From Paucisalibacillus globulus DSM 18846 (lineage in GTDB: Bacteria > Bacillota > Bacilli > Bacillales > Amphibacillaceae), in the NCBI RefSeq assembly GCF_000482485.1, contig NZ_KI519435.1, forward strand, positions 79,126 to 135,187: DNA of 56,062 nucleotides. The letters are read 5' to 3'. The notes beneath the pieces were generated by a model. The model was not told the origin of the DNA. It did not search any database and worked only from the letters and a program-made list of their open reading frames with translations. This document shows, piece after piece, positions 6,768 through 14,958 of this stretch; within the stretch, counting starts at the first letter, position 1, and every line of letters starts with the position of its first letter. Position numbers and translations under genes: made by a program.

Positions 6768-8042
6768 TTATCCATTATAAATTGACTTAAGTATTTGATT
6801 GGCTAAATCATAATAGTCAGCAGAAGACTTATATCGTCTCATTCTATAGTAAAATTCTGCTAATATTTGATAATAAATGTGTTTTTGATATTCTAACTGA
6901 TTTTTTTCCAAGAAAGGGATTACTATAGTTAGAATTAACTTTTCTAAATTTGGACTATTTTGTTGTGTAAGTAGTTGTTCATAAACTTTAATATCAAAAG
7001 TATCAATTGTTTCTTCCGTTTCTAAAGATTCTATGATGGTTAACCCTTGCTGTAGCCAGTATGAAGAATTTGAGTAATCCCCAATTTGGTAATACTCTCT
7101 AATTAAACAGACGATAGGGGATAATAATTTTGTGGTGCCATTACCAAATTGTAATTCAAAACATTTCTTGTAATATTTAATCGCTTTACTACTTTCTCCT
7201 ATTGAAGTGTATAATGCTCCTATATTCTGATAAGAAAGGGAAACTAAATTAGACTTACCTAATGATTCTCCAATCTTTATAGCCATTTCGTAGCTCTGTA
7301 TTGATTTTTTATGTTCATTAAAGCGTCTATAGGATATACCTAATAAAATATGACATTGGGCACATTTGAATAGATTATACTGACTTTGATGGTAATGTAA
7401 TGCTTTGGAAGCATAATTCATAGCAATGTGAACTTGTCTAATTTTACTAGCGGTTATTCCTATTAAATAAAATAAATCACTTTCTTCTTCAGCCTTAAAA
7501 AACATATCATTGCTTATTAGGCTCTCCGCTACTTGAAAACGTTCAAATGCTTTTCGAAAAGCATTCTTTGAATAAAAATATTCGCCACTGAATTTATAAA
7601 AGTAATATTGTTCAAGTTTATTAAATTTACTCGATTTTCTTTCTAAGACTCTTAATTGTCTAGCTGTTTTGTTAACTTGTTTAGTCAATAAGAAATATCG
7701 TAGTTCATTTAGCTCGATTAAATTTAATAGCGATTCATTAGAGAAGATGCTGGTATTACTATTAATTTCTCTATAAAGTTCTGTAGACTTTTTTCTATCC
7801 CCCAAAAGTAGACTCTTGAACCATTTTTTACATGTCTCATTACTAGTATCTAATTCAGTTAATACTTGGGGACTTATATTAAGCTTTTTGCAAAGTAAAC
7901 CAACAATTTCTGGACCAGGTTTTGCATTTCCGTTTTCGATTTTCGACAGGTAAGAATACGATATTATACCATTTGATAAATCATACTGCGTTAGTCCTTT
8001 CTTTAAACGATAATATTTTATCTTTTGTCCAATATGATTCAA
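6768..8042 (-). CDS. HTH-TPR regulator of the RRNPP (NprR-like) family
   Basis: A 424-aa protein, about the length of NprR. Residues 5-60 form an XRE-type helix-turn-helix (KIKYYRLKKGLTQYDLS, then SYLSKIENGNAKPGPEI). Residues 80-424 are helical repeats of TPR type, with clear units at about 195-225, 235-265 and 270-300 (SYQNIGALYTSIGESSKAI). Translation starts at TTG 8042, five to seven bases after an AAGGGGGTG ribosome site; the upstream GTG meets a stop immediately. The 56-aa pre-peptide gene follows directly. In known systems the imported peptide switches DNA binding or phosphatase-like activity, controlling exoenzymes, sporulation or phage choices. Likely targets include the divergent secreted-protein gene at 8583. 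Confidence 0.85.
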   Translation of the reverse strand: MNHIGQKIKYYRLKKGLTQYDLSNGIISYSYLSKIENGNAKPGPEIVGLLCKKLNISPQVLTELDTSNETCKKWFKSLLLGDRKKSTELYREINSNTSIFSNESLLNLIELNELRYFLLTKQVNKTARQLRVLERKSSKFNKLEQYYFYKFSGEYFYSKNAFRKAFERFQVAESLISNDMFFKAEEESDLFYLIGITASKIRQVHIAMNYASKALHYHQSQYNLFKCAQCHILLGISYRRFNEHKKSIQSYEMAIKIGESLGKSNLVSLSYQNIGALYTSIGESSKAIKYYKKCFELQFGNGTTKLLSPIVCLIREYYQIGDYSNSSYWLQQGLTIIESLETEETIDTFDIKVYEQLLTQQNSPNLEKLILTIVIPFLEKNQLEYQKHIYYQILAEFYYRMRRYKSSADYYDLANQILKSIYNG

Positions 8043-8407
8043 CAGTTCACCCCCTTACCATAACTATAGGAATATTGAGTATTTATTACCACCCAAATTG
8101 TGCCCTTTCGACTGATATTCAAGTTTTCCTAAAGAAGCCTTGATAAGTATGGAATATTATTACTTTAAAAGAAAATTTTCCTTTTCTACGACAATCTCTG
8201 TTCACATTCCTTTTATATGATTGGAATTTCCTGATTAACTACTAAGTTTAGAATAGTATTCGATAGATTAATATCTAAAGTTTCAAGTTTCCTTGTAAAA
8301 CGACTGATTTGAACTATCTTTTACTCTCAAGTAGATAGGTGGTGGAATATTTTCTTATTAAATGGTCCAAGTATAAATCGAGTATAACCAATGAAATTTA
8401 ACGTGTA

Positions 8408-8438
8408 TTGTCAATTTTTTGAACGATGTTATTATAAC
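8408..8438 (+). promoter_or_regulatory. Promoter of the secreted-protein gene with overlapping palindrome
   Basis: TTGTCA (8408-8413) and TATTAT (8430-8435) with a 16-base spacer fit a sigma-A promoter. The palindrome GTTATTATAAC (8428-8438) covers the -10 and might be an operator. It lies 145 bp before the start codon in the 540-bp divergent region shared with the HTH-TPR regulator. Confidence 0.45.
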
Positions 8439-8582
8439 GCTGATACTAAGACCTTTTAAAAAGTTTACAACAGGATAGTAAATAAATAAGAGAAGGGAGG
8501 TTTAGTTTTAATTACTCCATTGGAAAGAAACCTTGTTGGACTCTCTTAAGTTGTAAAATCTATTTGAAGGGAAGAGGTACGT

Positions 8583-10067
8583 ATGAAGAAGTTCTTTACT
8601 ATGCTAACAGTTTTATTGGTTGCAAGTTTCATTAGTGTAATATATGTTAGCGCTGAACAAAAGACAATTACGATTGAATTGGCAGAAGTGGACGGCGAAG
8701 TAATTCAAGACGGAAATGAATTAACAGCAAATAGTAGCTTTTCATTAGATGAACTAAAAATTCAGCATAAAGAAGGAAATATTAACGGTAGCGGAGTTAT
8801 TACTCAAAATGGAGTCAAAAGTACAATCTCTTTGAAAGGTGAACTATATCCTGTTTTGGGAGAAGGGTACTATGCAAACAACTTATTGATTGGTGATATT
8901 GATTCTACTGAGAATTATAATGTCCTACAGTTTAGACTAGAAACTGCTGCTAATGATTCAACGGATAAAAACCAAACCGTCTCTACACACTTGAGAATTG
9001 TTTTGGAAGATAAAGAAACAGGTGAATGGGTGCATTTTAAACAAGAAGTGGATGAACAGTTGTTTGAAAGTTTTTTCCAAGGAGCTAATTCATTGGTCAA
9101 GAATGAGGAACTGGAAGAACGTGAAATAGCAAAAAAAGTTGCTTCCTTATTGAATATGGATAGTAAGGCTATACATGGTGAAAAAACGCATAAAAATATT
9201 CAGGTTGAACAAAGTGGGACAGCAGATACAGAAGGAAATAAAACCTTTAAAGCACCTATCTCAACTCAAATAGATGATCTGAAGGTTAACTTTAGCGAGT
9301 TAAATAGATTACTCAATGATCTTAAAGACCCTTATAATACAAGTCGTTCTGTAAAATTAACGAACTATAATCTACCAGAGGCATTATTTAAGGGGAATGG
9401 CTGGAAGAAAGATGTTAACTTAGATAATAGTCCAGGATGGGGTTACTATGCTAATCGTGCTGATCAAGGGTCGTTTACTGTATCTCAAATAGCAGTATTT
9501 CAACATGATGGAAGATTTGGAGGCTGGGATCAGGATGGTCTCAGAAACTCTTATAGAAATATCTTTGACTATATCCATGGTATGTTAGTAGAGTATGATC
9601 ATTACACCAAGGAAGTAAAAGTTATGTATTATGATTTTGGGATTACATTAAGAGAGTTACATTTTGCACAACATGTACCTTCCGGAAGTACTGAGTATAG
9701 TGTCTTCACATCTCAAGATTTACAAGGGAAGAACTTAACTAAAAGAGGAACTTTTGGAGGCTTAATAAAATACGTAGCGGGTAAAATTCCTTATGGCTCT
9801 GAAATAACTAATGTGTGGAGTGTAATCAACAGCACAAGAGGAACGGAGATGAATTTGGGTACTAAAGAGGAATTTATTGGTGGTGACTTCTGGGAACAAA
9901 GAGAGATGCATGGTGATGATGTATATCGTATCGTATCAGGAAATCTCCATGATTATGATTTAGCTAGAGAAGGTGCAAATGCATTTTTAAAAGGTGAAAT
10001 TCATTCTGGAGATGGTCGTATTAGTTTAACATGGAGTTATAATCTGATTTTGGGAACAAATTTATAG
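8583..10067 (+). CDS. Secreted protein of unknown family
   Basis: A 494-aa protein with a typical Sec signal peptide: MKKF, a hydrophobic core, and a probable cleavage after VSA at residue 24. Residues 25-150 look beta-rich, 170-250 is a charged linker, and 260-494 is a second, aromatic-rich domain with many Gly/Asp/Trp motifs (PGWGYYANRADQG, GRFGGWDQDG, GGDFWEQREMHGDD). There is no LPXTG anchor, metalloprotease HExxH or lipase GxSxG. A GAAGGGAAGAGG ribosome site precedes the ATG. It is transcribed divergently from the RRNPP regulator, so quorum-controlled secretion is plausible but inferred. A hairpin ends the gene. Function is not known to me. Confidence 0.8.
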   Translation: MKKFFTMLTVLLVASFISVIYVSAEQKTITIELAEVDGEVIQDGNELTANSSFSLDELKIQHKEGNINGSGVITQNGVKSTISLKGELYPVLGEGYYANNLLIGDIDSTENYNVLQFRLETAANDSTDKNQTVSTHLRIVLEDKETGEWVHFKQEVDEQLFESFFQGANSLVKNEELEEREIAKKVASLLNMDSKAIHGEKTHKNIQVEQSGTADTEGNKTFKAPISTQIDDLKVNFSELNRLLNDLKDPYNTSRSVKLTNYNLPEALFKGNGWKKDVNLDNSPGWGYYANRADQGSFTVSQIAVFQHDGRFGGWDQDGLRNSYRNIFDYIHGMLVEYDHYTKEVKVMYYDFGITLRELHFAQHVPSGSTEYSVFTSQDLQGKNLTKRGTFGGLIKYVAGKIPYGSEITNVWSVINSTRGTEMNLGTKEEFIGGDFWEQREMHGDDVYRIVSGNLHDYDLAREGANAFLKGEIHSGDGRISLTWSYNLILGTNL

Positions 10068-10073
10068 TGAACA

Positions 10074-10108
10074 GAGCGCCTAGGTATTATACCTAGGCGT
10101 CTTATAAT
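10074..10108 (+). terminator. Terminator of the secreted-protein gene
   Basis: CGCCTAGGTA pairs perfectly with TACCTAGGCG around a three-base loop. The following tract (TCTTATAAT) is T-poor, so termination may be inefficient. Confidence 0.6.
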
Positions 10109-10245
10109 ATAATGAAATTAATTCTCGGAATAAAGGGTGGTCCTAGTTTGAAAGAACCTAAATAAATTTCATGAATAATAAAGGGTATAACAAAACAAGC
10201 CTACTCTGTAGAATGAAGATTAAGAATAATATAACGATATTAATG

Positions 10246-10395
10246 CTAAGCGTTCACTTGTTTATCGGGTATTTGATAACCTAAAGTTTCTAGATAACGT
10301 ATTGCCATATCTTCTGTGATCTGTGGTGCATAAGTAGGTTTTGGTTTTGGATTAACATCTACTTGGTATAACCCTTCATTACACTTTTGTGCCTT
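10246..10395 (-). pseudogene. C-terminal gene fragment, minus strand
   Basis: A frame of 49 codons ending in TAG. It reads KCNEGLYQVDVNPKPKP, then ITEDMAIRYLETLGYQIPDK, which looks like genuine protein. The frame continues upstream into the antisense of the next gene with a hydrophobic stretch, but no ATG, GTG or TTG start gives a full gene. It is best read as the tail of a gene cut by rearrangement, or a small gene with a non-standard start. Family unknown. Confidence 0.35.
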
Positions 10396-10423
10396 GAGCA
10401 CAGCGAAAGGAATGATACTTAGG

Positions 10424-11020
10424 ATGAATAAAAATACTAAACTATTCGTATTGATATTAGTAGTTTTGCTATTTATTAGTCTCCTCTTTAATTATAAGTC
10501 GTATAGAATAACTCAAGAAACAAGTAAAAATTACACTATCTATATGAGTGATTTTTTTCATGAGATTGACGACACAATATCACAACTTAACTTGATAATT
10601 GAAGATAAAAAAATATTAGATTTACATAAAGAATTTGCCTCCTTAACTGAAAACTTGAGTAGACTAGATTATATGGTTGGCAGAGTACCATATTATATTG
10701 ATGGTATGGGCGGGTTATCCAATTATTTTGGATATGCGTTAGCTGTTATTAATCGTGGAATTAAATATAAAGGAAATAATATACCTTCATTTATTGAAGA
10801 CCATGAGCTTAATCAACAGGAAAAAGCTTATTTAAGATTACTTAAGGACTATCTTGAAATCATTTATAACCAATTGCTATCAGAAGAAACAGGGCAACTT
10901 TCTGAGCGTATAACTAAATCAAGATTTCAAAAGATTATAGACGAGAACATATTTGTCATTGGGAAAGAAGATGAATTATTAGAAGAGTACATAAAGCATA
11001 GTAAAAATTACAGAGAATAG
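10424..11020 (+). CDS. Membrane-anchored protein, unknown function
   Basis: A 198-aa protein with one N-terminal membrane anchor (residues 6-24, LFVLILVVLLFISLLF) and a mostly helical, charged outer domain with a heptad-like segment at 35-80. The frame is open from 10394, but ATG 10424, 12 bases after GAAAGGA, fits the anchor start better than ATG 10412, which abuts that motif. No catalytic motif or family was recognised. It is downstream of the secreted protein gene but separated by its terminator and a 350-bp gap holding a reverse fragment. Its own terminator follows. Confidence 0.65.
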   Translation: MNKNTKLFVLILVVLLFISLLFNYKSYRITQETSKNYTIYMSDFFHEIDDTISQLNLIIEDKKILDLHKEFASLTENLSRLDYMVGRVPYYIDGMGGLSNYFGYALAVINRGIKYKGNNIPSFIEDHELNQQEKAYLRLLKDYLEIIYNQLLSEETGQLSERITKSRFQKIIDENIFVIGKEDELLEEYIKHSKNYRE

Positions 11021-11103
11021 ACCGTCTCAACAATTTAAACACTAGCGTATAAACATAGGCAAAGCAGATTAGTAGGGAAGAACTGATAAAAAATATAAAA
11101 AAT

Positions 11104-11145
11104 TAAAAAGTCAACTTTTATTTTGACGACTTTTTATTTTTTTGC
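11104..11145 (+). terminator. Terminator after the anchored protein gene
   Basis: AAAAAGTC and GACTTTTT arms surround a 14-base AT-rich region and are followed by ATTTTTTT. Confidence 0.65.
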
Positions 11146-11407
11146 CCTTTAAGTACAAAATGAGGAAAGTTTTCTTCTTCTAGAAAATAATAAACAGAAA
11201 AATGATGATCTCATGTGATTTGGTATGATTTTATTCAATAAACAAGCCCTTAAATTATGGTTATGTGTGTAGAAAGAAAGGGGGGAAGTCTTTTGAATAT
11301 AAAACAAATGAAGAATGCTTATGGTGTATTATTTAGATAGAAAACCTTTTACGAGATTTTATTTGTAATACCATGGTGAGGGAATATGGAATTAATTGGT
11401 TGGATGA
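11146..11407 (+). other. Intergenic stretch with a very short frame
   Basis: A TTG at 11294 behind an AGGGGGGAAG ribosome site opens a 15-codon frame (MNIKQMKNAYGVLFR) that stops at TAG. The same frame then shows protein-like pieces between stops up to about 11440. This suggests a broken gene rather than a leader peptide. Nothing else is visible. Confidence 0.3.
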
Positions 11408-11728
11408 TTGCAGCACCCTCTAAAGAGAAATATCCCCCGTATAAGTGTAATTTTGATGATTTATATTTACATGATTTCATTAACAGGAAGTGAATTATTT
11501 AGATATATTATTGCAATGGCATCTTTTAAAAATGAAGAGCTGTTTGGTGTGGCGATAGCAAGCAAAACTACTATGCTTTTAGTGGGATTAACGACTAGTA
11601 TATTTGTTTATGACCAAATTCAAAAAAGTAGAGAAACAGTCCAAAATGAACTTAATAATGATATGAAAAAGGTCGATGGAACTGTCTCTATTGAAAGTGT
11701 TGAAAAGAAAGTTGCAGAAAATTGCTAG
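11408..11728 (+). CDS. Small two-helix membrane protein, possibly truncated
   Basis: A frame of up to 106 codons. Two hydrophobic segments (about residues 13-35 and 48-66) are followed by a charged tail (KSRETVQNELNNDMKKV). TTG 11408 is the longest start and ATG 11456 an internal one; neither has a convincing ribosome site. The sequence just upstream holds remnants of frame in other phases, so this may be what is left of a larger gene. Family unknown. Confidence 0.4.
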   Translation: MQHPLKRNIPRISVILMIYIYMISLTGSELFRYIIAMASFKNEELFGVAIASKTTMLLVGLTTSIFVYDQIQKSRETVQNELNNDMKKVDGTVSIESVEKKVAENC

Positions 11729-11872
11729 TAGAGTAAAAAAGATTACCATTAAGCTGAAATGATAACTTTAATAATGCGGTAAAGTAGTTAATTATTTGCT
11801 AATTATTATTGATTCTATAAGTCTACCTTTTAGTTGTTCTGGCCATACTAATCCTAAGGAGAGGATGATTTT

Positions 11873-12250
11873 ATGGCGATTAAAATGACTAAGAGTGAAG
11901 CGCAAAAGTTAGCGAAGAAAACGATAGACCATAGTAAAAAATATGGTATACCATTAAAAAGAAGAAAACAAGAAAGTAAATCGGCATTCGGTGTCGGTTT
12001 ATTTTTCTGTCATAAACTTATCATACTATCACCTCCCCAGGTCAACGCCCTCACCACAAATCAAAACCCCCACAATCGTGAGGGTTTCCACTATCCCTGC
12101 GCTACTTTTTTCTTGGCAGGTGCTTTTCGTTTCTTAGGTTGTGATGGTTTTGGTTTATCCTTTTTGGCTCTTTCTAATGATGCTTGTAATGCTCCCATTA
12201 AATCGGTGACATTATCCGGCTTTGGTTTGTCTTTGGCAGTCGTAGTTTGA
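11873..12250 (+). CDS. Small basic protein; frame runs into ku antisense
   Basis: A good AAGGAGAGG ribosome site precedes ATG 11873. The first 38 residues (MAIKMTKSEAQKLAKKTIDH, then KKYGIPLKRRK) are Lys-rich and look real. After about residue 40 the frame continues for 85 codons, of which the last 53 are simply the antisense of ku. A frameshift near 11985 would give a natural stop right after the basic segment (RRK-type end). So either the native stop was lost or there is a sequencing error. The original product was probably about 40 aa. Function unknown. Confidence 0.4.
   Translation: MAIKMTKSEAQKLAKKTIDHSKKYGIPLKRRKQESKSAFGVGLFFCHKLIILSPPQVNALTTNQNPHNREGFHYPCATFFLAGAFRFLGCDGFGLSFLALSNDACNAPIKSVTLSGFGLSLAVVV
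12062..12089 (-). terminator. Terminator of ku
   Basis: On the minus strand GAAACCCTC pairs with GGGGGTTTT across an 8-base loop, followed by GATTT. It lies directly after the ku stop. Confidence 0.65.
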
Positions 12251-12933
12251 TCTGCATTTTTCTTTTCTTCGATTAAATCTAATAATGCGGTACGGTATTC
12301 ATCTTTGTATTTTTCTGGTTCAAATTCTGTTGTTAATTGGTCGATCAACATTTTTGCAGTGTCCAATTCCTTTTTGGCTGTTTCTACATTTTCCGGTACA
12401 TTTGGGACTTCATTGACATCGCGAACCTCATCTGGATAATGGATCGTTTCTACGACAATCGTATTTTGGTAAACGCGAATGACGGCAAGTTGTTCCTTGG
12501 ATCGAATCATCATTTTTGCAATACCGATTTTCCCTGTTTCCTCTAAAGCAGCACGTAATAATCCGTATGCTTTACTTCCTCCATCATTCGGTGACAAATA
12601 ATAGCTCTTTTCGAAGTATATCGGGTCGATATCCTCTAATTTTACAAAATCAATAATTTCGACGGCTTTATCCTCTTGCTCTTTCTTTAATTCAGCAAGA
12701 TCCTCTTCATCTAGAATAACGAATTTATTTTTGGCATATTCGTAGCCCTTAACAATGTCATCCACTCCAACTTCTTTTTCACATATCGGGCAAACTTTTT
12801 CGTATTTTATAGGTGATTTACATTCTTTATGAAGCTGTCTCAATGAAACATCTTTGTTCTCCGTTGCTGCGTGCATTTTCACAGGGATGTTCACTAATCC
12901 AAAGCTAATTGTCCCTTTCCACATCGTATGCAT
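12091..12933 (-). CDS. ku: Ku protein, non-homologous end joining
   Basis: A 280-aa bacterial Ku that forms a homodimeric ring on broken DNA ends and recruits LigD. The core beta-barrel domain spans residues 1-230: MWKGTISFGLVNIPVKM at the start, a CPICEKEV zinc-knuckle remnant near 48, and a conserved LRAALEETGKIGIA segment. The C-terminus (235-280) is a Lys/Pro/Ala-rich basic tail, typical of spore-former Ku and expected to bind DNA or LigD. ATG 12933 is eight bases after GGGAGG; a GTG one codon earlier is less likely. It is divergent from ligD with a 109-bp shared control region, as for ykoV and ykoU in B. subtilis. Confidence 0.96.
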   Translation of the reverse strand: MHTMWKGTISFGLVNIPVKMHAATENKDVSLRQLHKECKSPIKYEKVCPICEKEVGVDDIVKGYEYAKNKFVILDEEDLAELKKEQEDKAVEIIDFVKLEDIDPIYFEKSYYLSPNDGGSKAYGLLRAALEETGKIGIAKMMIRSKEQLAVIRVYQNTIVVETIHYPDEVRDVNEVPNVPENVETAKKELDTAKMLIDQLTTEFEPEKYKDEYRTALLDLIEEKKNADQTTTAKDKPKPDNVTDLMGALQASLERAKKDKPKPSQPKKRKAPAKKKVAQG

Positions 12934-13042
12934 CACGAAAACCTCCCTTTTCCATAGTTTGTCGAACTCGAGCCTTTTTCATTCGATAACCGATTATTTT
13001 CTTATGCTTTAACCCATCTTAATAGGGAAGGGAGTTTTACAT

Positions 13043-14854
13043 ATGGACGTGATGAAACCTAAAGCAACTAGCGATATACCAACAGATGCAGGTTGGTCCT
13101 ATGAGGTAAAATATGATGGCTTTCGTTGTGTACTTCACTGGGGGAAAAATAGTTCTGTTACGTTGATTAGTAAGAACAAAAAAGATCTAACCGCTCAATT
13201 TCCAGAAATAGTTGCTTTTTGTAAGGAAAAAGAAGAAAAAGTAAAAGACCTTCTTCCCCTCCAATTAGATGGTGAGTTAGTTATATTAAATAATCCCTAT
13301 CAAGCGAATTTCTCAAGAATTCAAAAGAGAGGTCGTTTAAAAAATGTAGATTCCATTCAAAAGGCAGCGGATGAAAGACCAGCAAACTTGCTTATCTTTG
13401 ATATCATGCAGATTTCTGGGAAAGATCTATCCAAGAACTCTTTTGAAACCAGGAAAAAGGCACTTTCTACTTTTTTTGACAAAGCCGAATTTCGTCGTGA
13501 TATGTGGAATCGAATTGGATATGTCGAAGCATTTGATAATCCCGAGGTATTATGGGAAATTATCTTTAATCATAAAGGGGAAGGCATGATTGCTAAAAGA
13601 AAAAAGAGTATGTATGTTGAAGGAAAAAAGCATCACGATTGGTACAAAATAAAAAACTGGCGGTTAATTCATGGTTTTTTGACAGCATATGACAGTAAAA
13701 ATGATTATTTTGATGTTCAAGTATTTGATGGTGATAAGCTATATCCCGTTGGAAAATGTAAGCATGGATTAGATAGCGAGGAATTTCAGACCGTTAAACA
13801 GTTATTTCTCGATAATGGGGCCAAACAAGGGGACCAATTTACTCTCCCACCTGCCGTTTGTGCGGAGATTCATACGTTGGACATTTACCAGGATGAACTA
13901 AGGGAACCTGAATTTAACCGGATTGCACCAGACATCACCCCTGAAGAATGTACGACGGATAAACTTCAACTTGATTTAGCAATGCTCCCAACGTCCATTG
14001 ACTTTGCCAATACAGAAAAACTTTACTGGCCAGATGTAAATTTAACAAAGGGAAATTTTTTGACGTATATACGTGAAATTTCACCGTATTTGTTACCATT
14101 TTTAGCAAACCGGGCACTTACAACCATCCGCTGTCCAGATGGCGTTAATGGGGAATCCTTTTTTCAAAAGCATCTCCCCTCCTATGCACCTGATTTTATA
14201 AAAAGAGTTGGGAAAGGAGATGAAAAGTTAATTATTTGTGATTCTCTAGAAGCTTTAATGTGGTTTGCGAACCATGGAACCCTTGAGTTTCATGTACCAT
14301 TTCAAACTATTAGCAGTGAACAGCCGAAAGAAATTGTATTTGATCTTGACCCACCAGACCGTGGGAAGTTTCATTGGGCCATTCAGGCAGGGCTTCTCAT
14401 CAAGCAGTTATTAGACGATTTACAATTGACTTCGTTTGTAAAAACATCAGGAAATAAAGGGTTGCAAATTCATGTCCCAATCCCAGAAGGTAGTATGACT
14501 TATGATGAAACTGGAATTTTCACACAAGCTATCGCCTATACGATTGAAAATCAACATCCCGATCTTTTTACAACAGAGAGGATGAAAAACAAACGTAATG
14601 GGAGAATGTATATTGATTATGTTCAACATGGCAAAGATAAAACACTGATTGCACCATACTCCACTCGAAAGACTCCAGATGGAACGGTTGCAACGCCCCT
14701 ATATTGGGATGAAGTGACAGAAGACTTGCGACCGGAGATGTTTACGATTGAAAACGTGGTACAACGTGTACAAAATTGGGGTTGTCCTTTTCACAATTAT
14801 TTTCAGGATGGAGAAGAACAAACTCTCAATAAAGTTATTAGTTTAATAAAATAG
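13043..14854 (+). CDS. ligD: ATP-dependent DNA ligase D (ligase-polymerase)
   Basis: A 603-aa two-domain repair enzyme. The ligase domain comes first: adenylated Lys23 lies in VKYDGFR, and OB-fold sequence follows to about residue 300. The polymerase/primase domain occupies about 320-600, with metal ligands in FDLDPP (Asp434, Asp436) and the HVPIPEG segment. As in Bacillus YkoU, the phosphoesterase domain found in mycobacterial LigD is absent. With Ku it repairs double-strand breaks by end joining, important in dormant spores. ATG follows a GGGAAGGGAG ribosome site. It is divergent from ku. Confidence 0.96.
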   Translation: MDVMKPKATSDIPTDAGWSYEVKYDGFRCVLHWGKNSSVTLISKNKKDLTAQFPEIVAFCKEKEEKVKDLLPLQLDGELVILNNPYQANFSRIQKRGRLKNVDSIQKAADERPANLLIFDIMQISGKDLSKNSFETRKKALSTFFDKAEFRRDMWNRIGYVEAFDNPEVLWEIIFNHKGEGMIAKRKKSMYVEGKKHHDWYKIKNWRLIHGFLTAYDSKNDYFDVQVFDGDKLYPVGKCKHGLDSEEFQTVKQLFLDNGAKQGDQFTLPPAVCAEIHTLDIYQDELREPEFNRIAPDITPEECTTDKLQLDLAMLPTSIDFANTEKLYWPDVNLTKGNFLTYIREISPYLLPFLANRALTTIRCPDGVNGESFFQKHLPSYAPDFIKRVGKGDEKLIICDSLEALMWFANHGTLEFHVPFQTISSEQPKEIVFDLDPPDRGKFHWAIQAGLLIKQLLDDLQLTSFVKTSGNKGLQIHVPIPEGSMTYDETGIFTQAIAYTIENQHPDLFTTERMKNKRNGRMYIDYVQHGKDKTLIAPYSTRKTPDGTVATPLYWDEVTEDLRPEMFTIENVVQRVQNWGCPFHNYFQDGEEQTLNKVISLIK

Positions 14855-14902
14855 CTACTTCTGATTTATTACTCACTCTTTCAACTACAAGTAGGAAGGA
14901 AT

Positions 14903-14946
14903 AAAAAAGCAGGTGATTAACAAGACCATTCACCTACTTTTCTTCA
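14903..14946. terminator. Bidirectional terminator between ligD and the kinase gene
   Basis: AAAAAAGCAGGTGA pairs with TCACCTACTTTTCTT over a 13-base loop. A-run on one side and T-run on the other let it serve both convergent genes. Confidence 0.75.
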
Positions 14947-14958
14947 CAATTTATGGTT

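Noticed and set aside
8520-8560. Short TTG-started leader before the secreted-protein gene
   Set aside because: The GGGAGG at about 8495 is some 19 bases away from the TTG, too far to initiate there.
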